Shown in pieces: positions 9,426 through 18,999 of a stretch of 64,000 bases of DNA (the stretch's first letter is position 1; each line of letters opens with the position of its first letter). The stretch lies in contig NZ_BAKK01000020.1 of NCBI RefSeq assembly GCF_000614145.1, positions 1 through 64,000 of the forward strand, given 5' to 3'. The position numbers were made by a program, and so were the translations under genes. Origin of the DNA: Bacteroides faecichinchillae JCM 17102. Its GTDB lineage: Bacteria; Bacteroidota; Bacteroidia; Bacteroidales; Bacteroidaceae. The notes beneath the pieces were generated by a model. It ran no database searches. It saw nothing but the letters and a program-made list of their open reading frames with translations, and was not told where the DNA came from.

Positions 9426-11057
9426 TTATTCTTTAGTTAAAGTGAAGTTGTCAATATCCGGTGCCCAGTTATAACTATTACACATACGGATTACATTATA
9501 ACCAGGTTTTAATTCCACTGGTACTGTGATTTGATGATGATTATCATCATTAGCTAATGAATTGATTCTTGTAGTTATATCATTAACTGTCAGATCCAAT
9601 TGGCGACCTTTTCCAAATGAATAGTTGATAGTCATATTATAACGTCCTCCTTTTTCACTGTATACTTCGGACCATTCTGCATAGTTTTCCGGTTGTCCAC
9701 CAATAAATCCGACTTTCATCTTACCAGAAGCCTGTCCGTCGTAGGAATATACAATACCTTTGGAGTTTTTACCTAGATCATTGTAAAGAGGCAAGTAAGC
9801 CCATTCTGCTTCGTATAGTGTTGGTTCTAGACGTGTTTCTCCTTCCATGCGTAGGAACATACCACTATGGGCAGGAAGTGTTTGTTCAAAGGTGCCGGAG
9901 AAAGTACCTAGATCATTGTGTTTTACCAGGTCACGTACTTTTACATTTCCACCGAATTCCAATGTAGAAAATGGAACAGAGAAAGTACAGATTGTATCCG
10001 ATGGATTGTAAAGAGCAACAGCACGGACATTGCCACGTTGTTGTTCAATGTCTTTAACCAGTACGTATCCTTCATTCTCGTGTTGCACTACATAAGCTTG
10101 ACGTCCTAATGGATCTTGGTTCAATGCAATTAATTCTTTATTTGTCACTAATTGTAGAGAAGATTCTGGCATTGTTGCCAAATTACAACCTATTAATAAA
10201 GGTGAGCTCATGATACACCATAAACCAAAATGAACTTCTTCTTCAGTCGGAGTAAGTCCTTCTCCTCCTACTTTGCAGCTATCCCGAAATCCGATTACCA
10301 TCATGTCCATATCGTTATAATGTCCATTACGGGCATAAGCAGACAGATATAGGTTTTTGCCTACCACGTATTTTAATGAGTTCCAATGAGCATTGATATC
10401 CCCACTAATGCGCCATGAATTTGCTATTTTTTCTGCCCATGTTCCCGGAAATGCCCATCGGCAAATATTAACGGAAACATCCTTGTTTACTTTATCAATA
10501 CTTTTTCGGATAGAAGTATATCTTTCTTCTTCATCTAGTCCTAGAAAGCTTCCACCACAATAGTCTATTTTGATGAAATCAAATCCCCAGTCGCCGAAAT
10601 ATAATTGAGCGTCTTGTTCTTCATGTCCATAGATACCGGCTCCTACTCCTGCATGGTCTTTGTCGGCCATAGAACCGCAGGTGTTATTTCCTGCGTCAGT
10701 ATAAATGCCAGCTTTCATACCCAGACTGTGTATATGGTCTACTACGGGTTTCATACCATTAGGGAAACGAGTTGTGTTGGCTTGCATGTTTCCATTACTA
10801 TCCCGTTCGTTGAAGAAGCCGTCGTCGATATTTACGTTGAGATAACCGGCATCTTTCAAACCTTTTTCTACCATAAGATCAGCCTGATTTTTGATAATAT
10901 CTTCGCTGATATCTACGCGAAAGGCATTCCATGAACTCCATCCCATTAGAGGTGGTGTAACAGATTTACCACTATTAGAGTGATTTACTTGAGTCTCTGC
11001 GCAACTTGCACATAACAAAGAAAAAGTAGCAGCTAAGACGTAGAATTTGTTTTTCAT
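9426..11057 (-). CDS. GH27 alpha-galactosidase, secreted
   Basis: The start at 11057 (MKNKFYVLAATFSLLCASCAE) gives 543 residues with a signal peptide whose SCAE end suggests lipidation. The frame is open up to 11102, but the promoter lies there. The GH27 catalytic barrel begins PPLMGWSSWNAFRV. The nucleophile Asp is in FIKIDYCGG and the acid/base Asp is in SWRISGDI. About residues 300-400 form the antiparallel C-terminal domain. A further module of about 130 residues (from YEAEWAYLPL to the end) resembles a CBM35/CBM6-type carbohydrate-binding domain. It hydrolyses terminal alpha-galactosides (or a related sugar) and sits opposite two other glycan-active genes. Confidence 0.92.
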   Translation of the reverse strand: MKNKFYVLAATFSLLCASCAETQVNHSNSGKSVTPPLMGWSSWNAFRVDISEDIIKNQADLMVEKGLKDAGYLNVNIDDGFFNERDSNGNMQANTTRFPNGMKPVVDHIHSLGMKAGIYTDAGNNTCGSMADKDHAGVGAGIYGHEEQDAQLYFGDWGFDFIKIDYCGGSFLGLDEEERYTSIRKSIDKVNKDVSVNICRWAFPGTWAEKIANSWRISGDINAHWNSLKYVVGKNLYLSAYARNGHYNDMDMMVIGFRDSCKVGGEGLTPTEEEVHFGLWCIMSSPLLIGCNLATMPESSLQLVTNKELIALNQDPLGRQAYVVQHENEGYVLVKDIEQQRGNVRAVALYNPSDTICTFSVPFSTLEFGGNVKVRDLVKHNDLGTFSGTFEQTLPAHSGMFLRMEGETRLEPTLYEAEWAYLPLYNDLGKNSKGIVYSYDGQASGKMKVGFIGGQPENYAEWSEVYSEKGGRYNMTINYSFGKGRQLDLTVNDITTRINSLANDDNHHQITVPVELKPGYNVIRMCNSYNWAPDIDNFTLTKE

Positions 11058-11099
11058 TGTGTAAATAAAGATTAATGATGAATAAATAAATTGAGTTAC

Positions 11100-11131
11100 C
11101 AAAGATATAAATGATTCTATTTTCCTGCAAA
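11100..11131 (-). promoter_or_regulatory. Bacteroides promoter for the GH27 gene
   Basis: On the minus strand the -7 element TATCTTTG lies at 11107-11100 and a -33 TTTG at 11131-11128, spaced by 20 bases. Transcription would start about 36 bases before the ATG at 11057. A second possible -7 element (TACTTTTG) lies at 11179-11172. Confidence 0.6.
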
Positions 11132-11629
11132 TAAATTAGAAAAGAACTGTCATTTTTTGTAGAATATACAGCAAAAGTACAAAATTATGTTTTTACTTTT
11201 TCTTATGAAATGATTTCTAAGTTTGTTTTTTTAATGTTAAACTAATATTTTGATGTAATAATAAATAGATTTTTTCAATTGTTCTGTTGCTTATTAATAT
11301 ACTTGATTTTGACATCTGTGTATTCATATTGATTGTAAAAGGATGAATTTGCTTGGATTTAAAACTGATGAAGATACTACTTAGTAGTAAACATGAGTCG
11401 TGAAAATACTCTTTGAATAAACGGAAAATTAATTGAACATAACATAATGTATCTTTGGTCTAATCGATTTGTTGGTGATGACTTTAAAGATTATGACCAG
11501 ATTATAAATGGTCAATGGAAAATAATGTTACTGAAAGGTGAAAAGGTTCTGTCTTCTTTTCTTGTAATTTTGAGAATAAATAAACTATAATATGTTGAGA
11601 ACTTTTTATGCTTTACAGGTGTGCACTAA
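11132..11629. other. Gene-free AT-rich stretch upstream of the DUF2961 remnant
   Basis: No convincing gene is seen. The stretch holds a plus-strand TATCTTTG at 11450-11457, which could once have been a promoter for the decayed gene downstream, and frames with many stops. Its second half may be further eroded DUF2961 sequence, but I cannot align it by eye. Confidence 0.35.
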
Positions 11630-11878
11630 GCGATCAGATCGGACGGACAGTATAATGCAATTCAAACATTCGGACTCTATCGCTGGCATATTGTCAATCT
11701 TATCTGTTTTGAGAAAGAACTGAAGGTGACTATCCAGGATTTAGGATGGAGACATGATGGTAGATACAATGCACAACAATTGGATATTTCTTCTACTGTG
11801 TTTTGGTATCAGGCGGAACCTCATACTAAATTTCTGGTTTTACCGAAAAAAGATGACTTGGAAATACTGACTCCTTGA
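11630..11878 (+). pseudogene. Remnant of a DUF2961 (GH172-type) protein
   Basis: Read from 11630 to the TGA at 11876-11878, one frame gives 82 residues ending a recognisable DUF2961 C-terminus: GQYNAIQTFGLYRWHI, then KVTIQDLGWR, then STVFWYQAEPHTKF. DUF2961 proteins are six-stranded secreted enzymes; some members are GH172 difructose-anhydride or arabinofuranose hydrolases. A full protein has roughly 350-400 residues, so only the C-terminal fifth remains. A stop codon at 11627-11629 and the lack of homologous sequence upstream show decay by deletion. It lies just before the GH106 gene, which suggests the locus once had a further enzyme. Confidence 0.7.
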
Positions 11879-11889
11879 TTGATATTTGT

Positions 11890-11897
11890 TATCTTTG
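11890..11897 (+). promoter_or_regulatory. Candidate -7 element for the GH106-like gene
   Basis: TATCTTTG matches TAnnTTTG, 44 bases before the ATG at 11942. No well-spaced TTTG is seen near -33. Confidence 0.45.
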
Positions 11898-11941
11898 GCA
11901 ACTAGATAACATAAACGATATTATTAAAACACTTTTAGATT

Positions 11942-14900
11942 ATGAGGACAGTCATCTTATGTTTTTTGTTAAGTGTCTTTTTTTCTGTTGTACGTGCAGA
12001 ACAGAAAGACAAGTTTATACCTTTTGAGAAAATAGAATCCGGTTTTCGGCAGGTTCCGAATGATGTAAGAATAGCTGTTTATTGGTATTGGATCTCCGAC
12101 AATATCTCTAAAGAAGGGGTTATTAAGGATTTGGAAGCTATGAAGGCGGCAGGTATCAGTCGTGCTTATATCGGTAATATCGGTTTGGGTGATATTGCAG
12201 CCGGAAAACATAAGATTCTAACAGAAGGATGGTGGGAAATTGTTCATGCTGCTTTGAAAAAGGCAACAGAACTGGATATTGAGATTGGTATTTTCAATAG
12301 TCCGGGATGGAGCCAGTCTGGTGGACCGTGGATCAAACCGAACGAAAGTATGCGTTATCTTACCTCATCCGAATTGAGAGTAAAAGGTCCCCAAGTGTTA
12401 CAGACGGATTTACCCGTTATTGCAGAGGATGCAGAAGACGTTAAAGTCATAGCTTTCCCAGCACCTACAGGTGATGTGGTGAGTGGTAACTGGAAGGTGA
12501 AGAAGCAAGAAGGGAAAGAAGAAGTGGTAGAGATGAAACTCCCTCAGGAAACTACGGTCCGTAGCTTTTCTCTTCAAGTAAATACACCTATAAAGGCCGA
12601 TGCTGATTTATATATTAAAGAAGGGAATGATTATCGTATCCTTAAAAAGATTCATATTGATAGAAGCAATGCTGCTCTGAATGTCGGATTTATTCCTTAT
12701 CCGCCTATTGTAATCTCTTTGCCGGAAGTAAAAGGACAGGACTTCCGTCTTGTCATTCATGCTGGGGGGAATGCGGAACTGGATATTGCGCTTTCTTCAC
12801 AACCGATGTTGGAACGTTATCCGGAAAAGATGTTGGCTAAAATGTTCCAGACTCCTCTGCCTCTCTGGCACGATTATATGTGGGATAGAATGCCAGGGCT
12901 TACCGATAAGGATTACTTGATTAAGGCGGATAAAGTGGTGGATATAACGTCCTCTTTTAAAGATGGAAAACTTAATTGGGCAGTGCCGGAAGGAGAATGG
13001 GTAATTATGCGGACAGGAATGCGTTCTACGAGAGTAACTAATAGTCCTGCCAGTCCGGAAGGTACGGGATTAGAAGTGGACAAAATGAGCAAAAAACATG
13101 TAGCAACTCACTTTGATGCTTATATTGGAGAAATATTACGCCGCATTCCGGCACGGGATCGGAGGACTTTTAAAGTAGTAGTGCAAGATAGTTATGAGAC
13201 CGGAGGACAGAACTGGACAGACGATATGATTGCTAGCTTTAAAAAGAAATACGGATATGATCCGGTGGTTTATCTTCCCGTTTTGAAGGGGATGATTGTT
13301 GGTAGCCCCGATCAGTCGGATCGTTTCTTATGGGATCTACGTCGTTTGGTCGCTGATCGGGTAGCCTACAATTATGTAGGTGGTCTGCGTGAAGTGAGTC
13401 ATAAGCATGGTTTGACAACTTGGTTGGAGAATTATGGTCATTGGGGATTTCCCGGCGAATTTCTACAATACGGTGGACAGTCGGATGAGGTCGGTGGTGA
13501 ATTCTGGTGTGAAGGTTCATTAGGGGATATTGAGAACCGCGCAGCCTCTTCTTGTGCTCATATTTATGGGAAAAAGAAAGTATGGGCAGAATCATTTACG
13601 GCAGGCGGGCCGAATTTTCATCGTTATCCATATTTGATGAAACAGCGTGGGGATCGTTTCTTTACGGAAGGGATTAACAGTACTTTATTGCACGTATATA
13701 TTCATCAACCTTCAAGCGATCGTTTGCCCGGTATGAGTGCCTGGTTTGGTTGTGAATTTAACCGCAATAATACGTGGTTCGGGCAGATGGATGTATTTAC
13801 CGGTTATCTGAAACGTTGTAACTTTATGTTGCAACAGGGACAATATGTTGCTGATGCTGCTTACTTTATCGGTGAAGATGCTCCTAAAATGACAGGAGTT
13901 TGCGACCCGGCTTTACCTAAAGGATATTCTTTCGACTATATAAACGCTGAAATACTTCTGAGCGAGGCTTCTGTAAAAGATGGAAAATTGACATTACAGA
14001 GTGGTATGCAATATCGCGTACTTGTATTGCCCAGACAGAATACAATGAGACTGGAAGTGCTGAAAAAAGTAAGAGAACTGGTGAAAAGCGGACTTGTAAT
14101 AGTAGGAACAGCACCAGAATATTCTCCAAGTTTGGCTGGATATCCTAAAGCTGACCGGAAAGTGAAAGCGATGGCCTCAGATTTATGGAACGGGCAAGGC
14201 TCTGGACTAGTTTATGGAAAAGGACGTGTATTCTCATCCAATGAATCACTGGATAAGGTTTTTGCAGCGTTGTCTTTATCTCCGGATTGTAGTGTCAGTA
14301 ATGATGCTCCAGTTCTGTTTATTCATCGTACAACATCGGACGGAGATTTCTATTTTATCTCTAATCAGAGTGATAAAGCCATATCCTTTGACGCTACTTT
14401 TAGAATTTCTTCTAAAGTACCAGAATTGTGGAACCCGCTGACTCAGGATATGCGTCTCTTACCGGAATATTCTGATAAGAACGGTTTGACTACGGTACCT
14501 TTGCAATTGAAACCTTTTGAGAGTTCCTTTATTGTTTTCCGTAAGAACTCGGAAGCAAAACAGTCGGGAAGTAATTATCCGCAATCAGAAGTTGTAGTAA
14601 AAGTAGATTCTCCATGGACAGTTGCCTTTGATAAGAATGCTAGAGGACCGGAAGAGGCTGTTACTTTCTCTACTCTGATAGATTGGAAGGATTCGGAAGA
14701 TGTTCGTATTAAATATTATTCAGGTACAGCTGTTTATACGAATACATTCAACCTAGAGAAATTACCGAAAAAACAGTTTTATATTGATTTAGGTAAGGTA
14801 ATGGTGATGGCTAAGGTATATGTGAATGATCAATATGCCGGCGGTGTATGGACGAATCCATATCAACTTAATATAACTGGCTATTTACGTACTGGAAAGA

Positions 14901-15085
14901 ATACTCTGAAAATTGAAGTTGTGAACAATTGGCAGAATCGTTTGATTGGCGATCAACAGTTACCGGAGGAATCTCGTCCTACCTGGACTGCGGTGAATCC
15001 GTGGAATGCAAATTCTCCTTTGCAATCTTCCGGATTATTTGGACCTGTACAAATAGAAGCTTACGATTATCTGATGATAAAATAA
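11942..15085 (+). CDS. GH106-like alpha-L-rhamnosidase, secreted
   Basis: A 1047-residue protein with a signal peptide (MRTVILCFLLSVFFSVVRA). The N-terminal half has the GH106 pattern: IAVYWYWISDNISKEGVIKDLEAMKAAGI, then FNSPGWSQSGGPW, then VVQDSYETGGQNW and LENYGHWGFPGEF. A catalytic-barrel Glu/Asp-rich segment (KKVWAESFTAGGPNF, RFFTEGIN) follows. The C-terminal approximately 150 residues form a GH2-like sugar-binding beta-sandwich (YYSGTAVYTNTFNLE, GKVMVMAKVYVND, NTLKIEVVNNW). GH106 enzymes remove terminal rhamnose from pectic and other glycans. Together with the divergent GH27 and the GxGYxYP protein this forms a small glycan-degradation locus lacking SusC/D. The exact linkage specificity is not readable. 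Confidence 0.85.
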   Translation: MRTVILCFLLSVFFSVVRAEQKDKFIPFEKIESGFRQVPNDVRIAVYWYWISDNISKEGVIKDLEAMKAAGISRAYIGNIGLGDIAAGKHKILTEGWWEIVHAALKKATELDIEIGIFNSPGWSQSGGPWIKPNESMRYLTSSELRVKGPQVLQTDLPVIAEDAEDVKVIAFPAPTGDVVSGNWKVKKQEGKEEVVEMKLPQETTVRSFSLQVNTPIKADADLYIKEGNDYRILKKIHIDRSNAALNVGFIPYPPIVISLPEVKGQDFRLVIHAGGNAELDIALSSQPMLERYPEKMLAKMFQTPLPLWHDYMWDRMPGLTDKDYLIKADKVVDITSSFKDGKLNWAVPEGEWVIMRTGMRSTRVTNSPASPEGTGLEVDKMSKKHVATHFDAYIGEILRRIPARDRRTFKVVVQDSYETGGQNWTDDMIASFKKKYGYDPVVYLPVLKGMIVGSPDQSDRFLWDLRRLVADRVAYNYVGGLREVSHKHGLTTWLENYGHWGFPGEFLQYGGQSDEVGGEFWCEGSLGDIENRAASSCAHIYGKKKVWAESFTAGGPNFHRYPYLMKQRGDRFFTEGINSTLLHVYIHQPSSDRLPGMSAWFGCEFNRNNTWFGQMDVFTGYLKRCNFMLQQGQYVADAAYFIGEDAPKMTGVCDPALPKGYSFDYINAEILLSEASVKDGKLTLQSGMQYRVLVLPRQNTMRLEVLKKVRELVKSGLVIVGTAPEYSPSLAGYPKADRKVKAMASDLWNGQGSGLVYGKGRVFSSNESLDKVFAALSLSPDCSVSNDAPVLFIHRTTSDGDFYFISNQSDKAISFDATFRISSKVPELWNPLTQDMRLLPEYSDKNGLTTVPLQLKPFESSFIVFRKNSEAKQSGSNYPQSEVVVKVDSPWTVAFDKNARGPEEAVTFSTLIDWKDSEDVRIKYYSGTAVYTNTFNLEKLPKKQFYIDLGKVMVMAKVYVNDQYAGGVWTNPYQLNITGYLRTGKNTLKIEVVNNWQNRLIGDQQLPEESRPTWTAVNPWNANSPLQSSGLFGPVQIEAYDYLMIK

Positions 15086-15201
15086 GCTTTAAAAATAAAA
15101 CTTGAATGAAATAGAGTGTATCAAAAGTAAAGATGACTTCAAAGAATCACGAATACTTTTGATTCACTTCTTGTGAACGTGTTTCAAACAAAACTCTTAT
15201 T

Positions 15202-17295
15202 ATGGAAAATAAAAGATTGTTAAAATCTCTATTTATATTTGTCGGTTCTGTAGCTTTATCAATCTCCGGATTATATGCTCAACAAGGGGCTAACCAATAT
15301 ATCCCTGTTAGTCCGCGACAAACCGTAGAAAGTGGGATTTTCTGGCCGAATGGTCAAATGCTTCCTCATTTTGCAACTCCCGTATTTCAGCTGGATGGAT
15401 TTGATTTGAAAAAGGCTAAATTACAACCGGAAGAAAAAACAATGATTCTTTCCCTTCAAGGAATAGTCAATAAAAAACGGCCACGTATTTTTTTGTTCGA
15501 TCATAGTGGTGAAGGTAAAGAGAAATGGCCTCGTCTGTTGAATTTAACCATTCGTGAATTCGAACCTACAGAATATCTGAAATTAGTAGAGAAGTATAAA
15601 GATGAACTGAGAGGAGTCATTTTATATGATCGCACGAAGAGTGATCATTATCTGAACCTAGCCTCTACAGTTGCAGGATTGGAAGAAGCGATTCCTGTGT
15701 CTCTCCAATTATACGATCGTTTAAAACAACAAGGAATTCTGTTACCTGTTCTGGAAGATTTTACAAAGTTACCATATACTAAATCTACTGAAATCTACGA
15801 ATATATGTTTCAGAATTACTGGAATAAATGTACTCACCGTTTATTAGTCAGCCTTCCACCTCAACGCGGATTTGTACGTGACATGGCGATAGCTGCGGGA
15901 ACTGCTATAGTCTGGTTGGACCCACGTATTTGGGGAGAAAACACTGTATTACGCAAATTCCTGAAAACAATGAAACCGGGTGAAAGCATTATTACCGGCT
16001 GGTATGCTGAGGAGCGCTCCGGAATAGGACTGGCAGCAGAATATGGACTTTCAACTATTCCATCAGATTTCTATGAGAATGCTACTGTATACGCCGGAAT
16101 GCAGCAACTGATAAAATATCCGGAAGTCCCAAAGATGCCGGAATTGGAAAATAAGATTTATCTGGCAATCTATCTAAGCGACGGTGACAATGTGCAATAT
16201 TGTCAACATGCAATGTCTGAATTATGGGATAAGGCAGGAAGAGGCAGTATTCCAATCAACTGGACTATTAGCCCGGGATTGGTGGATTTCGGTCCGGGAC
16301 TGCTTAATCATTATTATAGTACGGCTACACCCAATGACTTCTTTGCATCAGGTCCATCTGGAATGGGATATTCATTAATCTATGATGCACACAATTATTT
16401 ATGGAATGCAACATCAGGAACAAATTTTATCCCTTATGCCAAACTGACACAACAATATTTAGAAAAAAGCGGACTGCGTGTGATTACTATCTGGGATGAA
16501 GTGAATCAAGAACAAATGGCTGCCTACGCTCACAATTGTCGTTATTTATATGGTTTAACTCAGCAAGATTGGGAATTCCATCCTTACAAAGTTCCAACTT
16601 ATATTCAAGACCACAGGTTAGCTTTCATCCCCAATTTGCCTTGCTATGCAAGTGGAGTGGATGTTATCTATTCTTTCTGGAAAGATACGATAGCCGGATT
16701 TGATGGTTCAAAACCTATATTCTTGTCAGCTCAAGGTGAGTCATGGAAGATGGGACCGGATAATATTGTAGCATTAAAGAAACGTCTAGAAGAATTATCT
16801 CCAGGTAATATTGTGATTTGTCGTGGCGATCATTTCTTCAATCTCCATAGTCAGGCCAATTATCTGCCTTTCAATCTGACTCTTTCCCCGAAAATGAAAA
16901 TTACTTCCAGTAATGCCACTACAAAGGTGAAGACTGCTGCGGACGGAACTCCATGCGAGGGGCATATGTGGATTTCCAAGGAAAAAGGAAATGAGGCATG
17001 GATTCAGTTTGATTTTAAGGATGAATATTTAATCAACCGTTATGTAGTACGTCATGCCGGGAATGCCGGAATGATGAAACAATTGAATACCCGGTCTTTC
17101 ACAATGGAAGTTAGCCGGGATGGTAAGAAATGGACACGTGTAGATTCACAGAAGAATAATACTGCGTCTGTGACCGATGTCGATATTACTCCGGTACAAG
17201 GAACATATGTTCGCCTGCAAATACAAGATGCAGGTGAAGATGGAATCGCTCGTATAGGTGATGTGGAGATATACGGAAGTATTTTGGGGAATTAA
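15202..17295 (+). CDS. GxGYxYP-domain putative glycoside hydrolase with F5/8-type C-terminal domain
   Basis: A 697-residue protein. The signal peptide runs to about residue 26 (SGLYAQ). The N-terminal and central region matches the GxGYxYP family, seen in the motif IYLAIYLSDGDNVQYCQHAM and SGPSGMGYSLIYDAHNY. The C-terminal approximately 150 residues look like a discoidin/F5-8 type C carbohydrate-binding module (DGTPCEGHMWISKEKGNEAWIQFDF, MEVSRDGKKWTRVDS, VRLQIQDAGEDGIARIGDVEIYG). The catalytic activity of the family is not well established. It follows the GH106 gene by 116 bases on the same strand and probably belongs to the same regulon. Confidence 0.85.
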   Translation: MENKRLLKSLFIFVGSVALSISGLYAQQGANQYIPVSPRQTVESGIFWPNGQMLPHFATPVFQLDGFDLKKAKLQPEEKTMILSLQGIVNKKRPRIFLFDHSGEGKEKWPRLLNLTIREFEPTEYLKLVEKYKDELRGVILYDRTKSDHYLNLASTVAGLEEAIPVSLQLYDRLKQQGILLPVLEDFTKLPYTKSTEIYEYMFQNYWNKCTHRLLVSLPPQRGFVRDMAIAAGTAIVWLDPRIWGENTVLRKFLKTMKPGESIITGWYAEERSGIGLAAEYGLSTIPSDFYENATVYAGMQQLIKYPEVPKMPELENKIYLAIYLSDGDNVQYCQHAMSELWDKAGRGSIPINWTISPGLVDFGPGLLNHYYSTATPNDFFASGPSGMGYSLIYDAHNYLWNATSGTNFIPYAKLTQQYLEKSGLRVITIWDEVNQEQMAAYAHNCRYLYGLTQQDWEFHPYKVPTYIQDHRLAFIPNLPCYASGVDVIYSFWKDTIAGFDGSKPIFLSAQGESWKMGPDNIVALKKRLEELSPGNIVICRGDHFFNLHSQANYLPFNLTLSPKMKITSSNATTKVKTAADGTPCEGHMWISKEKGNEAWIQFDFKDEYLINRYVVRHAGNAGMMKQLNTRSFTMEVSRDGKKWTRVDSQKNNTASVTDVDITPVQGTYVRLQIQDAGEDGIARIGDVEIYGSILGN

Positions 17296-17314
17296 TATAA
17301 TCTCCTAATTGTGG

Positions 17315-17362
17315 ATCATACTTAAATTCATTTATAGTCAGTCTCCGAAATTTGAGTATGAT
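17315..17362. terminator. Probable terminator hairpin after the GxGYxYP gene
   Basis: ATCATACTTAAATT (17315-17328) pairs with AATTTGAGTATGAT (17349-17362) with one mismatch. The T run after it is weak. Confidence 0.45.
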
Positions 17363-17400
17363 ACCAATTTTCTTAATCAGGAATAGTGAAAAATTAAAGA

Positions 17401-17430
17401 AGCGGTAAATGAATAAATCCATTTGCCGCT
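17401..17430. terminator. Hairpin that was the chromosomal terminator of tRNA-Pro
   Basis: AGCGGTAAATG (17401-17411) pairs with CATTTGCCGCT (17420-17430). Read on the minus strand it is followed by TCTTTAATTTTT. It lies directly outside the left 18-bp repeat, so before integration of the element it would have followed the 3' end of the tRNA-Pro gene. Confidence 0.55.
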
Positions 17431-17435
17431 CCTTT

Positions 17436-17453
17436 TGTCGGAATGAGGCGACT
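17436..17453. repeat. attL: left 18-bp copy of the tRNA-Pro 3' end
   Basis: TGTCGGAATGAGGCGACT is identical to 29610-29627. The sequence after it (TGCACC) no longer continues the tRNA, so this is the displaced fragment. Confidence 0.85.
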
Positions 17454-17580
17454 TGCACCTATGTTTTTTGCTCTTTTCTTTGTTTTGCTATTATGAATAT
17501 AATGTCTTTGATATACAGCTAATTATATTTGTGGATGAAGAAAAGAGAGACAAAGATAAACTAAATAAAATAAAGATTTT

Positions 17581-17618
17581 GCGGAACAAAAACGGAACAG
17601 TGATAGGAATTGTTCCGC
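17581..17618. repeat. Probable integrase arm-type sites, left end
   Basis: GCGGAACAAAAACGGAACA at 17581-17599 recurs with one mismatch at 29556-29574 near the right end. An inverted half copy, TGTTCCGC, lies at 17611-17618. GGAACA repeats next to both att sites are expected for arm binding by tyrosine integrases. Confidence 0.6.
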
Positions 17619-17656
17619 TAATTACATACCTTTGTTTTGGATTTAAAAGCAAGTAT

Positions 17657-18922
17657 ATGGCAAATGTGAAATTTATTATTCGTGATATGGGTGCTGATAA
17701 TGAGCAGACCATATACATTACTTCTCGTTTTGGTAGGAATGAGAAATTAATGTACGCTACTCCCTTGAAAATAGAACCTTTGTTTTGGGATGAAAAGAAG
17801 GAGCGTGTAAAAAATTCAAAGTACTGCATAAACAAAGATGAAATAAATGCAGCTATTACAACAATAGATGCAAAAGTGAATTCATTTATAGCAGAATCAA
17901 CGGCAAAAAGTGAGCCAATTACAAAAGAAAGTCTTAGGAGTTTTCTTGATACCTGTTTCGGGAAGAAAGTTGCTGCTGCACATGATTTTCATTCCTTCTT
18001 TGCAGAGTTTATTCGATTGTGTGATACAAGAGTAAGCCCGAGAAGAGGTGGGCAAACTATCGACTATAAAACGAAACGAGAATACGCACGAACTTACTAC
18101 TATATTCAAGAGTATGAGAAGAAGCGAAAAGTAAGATTGGAGTTTCGAAGTATTACTCAGACTTTTTTTAATGATTTTGTTGCTTTTCTGCAAGAATTAG
18201 GTTTAAGCACTAATACAATTTGGCATAAAACAGTAAGCCTTAAAGCTGTGATGAAAGCCGCAAATGAACAGGAACTAACTAATAACACAAAATACCAGCT
18301 ATTCAAAAATGTGTCAGAAGAAAGTCAAGCGATCGCATTAAGCGAGAAAGAACTTGACACAATCGCTCGTTTTGACTTCTCATCTTCTGCCCGATTGGAA
18401 CGGACACGAGATCTATTCTTGGTTGGATGTTGGACTGGATTACGCTTTTCTGACTTTACTCGTATTCGAGAAGAGAATATAAAAGACGGTATGATTACCA
18501 TTCAACAACAGAAAACTAATGAATTTGTTACAATCCCCTTGCATCCGGTGTTCCTTCGTATTTGGGAGAAATATAACGGTAATCTTCCAGGGAATATCAG
18601 CAATCAAAAGTTCAATGATAATTTGAAAGATGTTTGCCGGGAAGCTGGGCTAACGGAGCATGTAATAAAATCAATTACTAAGGGAGGTCAGAAACAAACA
18701 ACGATCTATGAAAAATGGCAGCTTGTTTCATCACATACAGCCCGGAGAAGTTTTGCTACAAACTTATATAAGTCCGGTTTTCCAAGCATTAGTATTATGC
18801 AGATCACTGGACATAAGACAGAGAGCAGTTTCCTTAAATATATTAAAGTGACTAAAGAGGAACATGCTAAAATGTTAATGATGCACTGGCAAAAGAATGG
18901 TAACTTGTTAAAAGTTGTATGA
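17657..18922 (+). CDS. int: Tyrosine-recombinase integrase
   Basis: The start at 17657 (MANVKFIIRDMG) gives 421 residues, the usual length for Bacteroides integrases. The frame is open from 17453, but that part overlaps attL and the arm sites. The domains in order are an arm-DNA-binding domain (about 1-90), a SAM-like core-binding domain (about 105-210) and a catalytic domain (about 220-410). Catalytic residues are the Arg in TGLRFSD, the Lys in IQQQKTNEF, His-x-x-Arg in SHTARRS, the His in ITGHKTES and the Tyr in FLKYIKV. All appear present, so the enzyme should be active. It would insert and excise the element at tRNA-Pro. Confidence 0.93.
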   Translation: MANVKFIIRDMGADNEQTIYITSRFGRNEKLMYATPLKIEPLFWDEKKERVKNSKYCINKDEINAAITTIDAKVNSFIAESTAKSEPITKESLRSFLDTCFGKKVAAAHDFHSFFAEFIRLCDTRVSPRRGGQTIDYKTKREYARTYYYIQEYEKKRKVRLEFRSITQTFFNDFVAFLQELGLSTNTIWHKTVSLKAVMKAANEQELTNNTKYQLFKNVSEESQAIALSEKELDTIARFDFSSSARLERTRDLFLVGCWTGLRFSDFTRIREENIKDGMITIQQQKTNEFVTIPLHPVFLRIWEKYNGNLPGNISNQKFNDNLKDVCREAGLTEHVIKSITKGGQKQTTIYEKWQLVSSHTARRSFATNLYKSGFPSISIMQITGHKTESSFLKYIKVTKEEHAKMLMMHWQKNGNLLKVV

Positions 18923-18999
18923 TAGCAGTTAAAGAGAATTATTTCACGAAATTACGAATAGTAAAGTAATTGCATATAAATATATAAAACATTATAACT

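Noticed and set aside
10605..10934. Plus-strand open frame inside the GH27 gene
   Set aside because: Antisense shadow of the alpha-galactosidase.
17453..17656. N-terminal extension of the integrase frame
   Set aside because: It overlaps attL and the arm sites and does not look like integrase; the start at 17657 gives the usual length.
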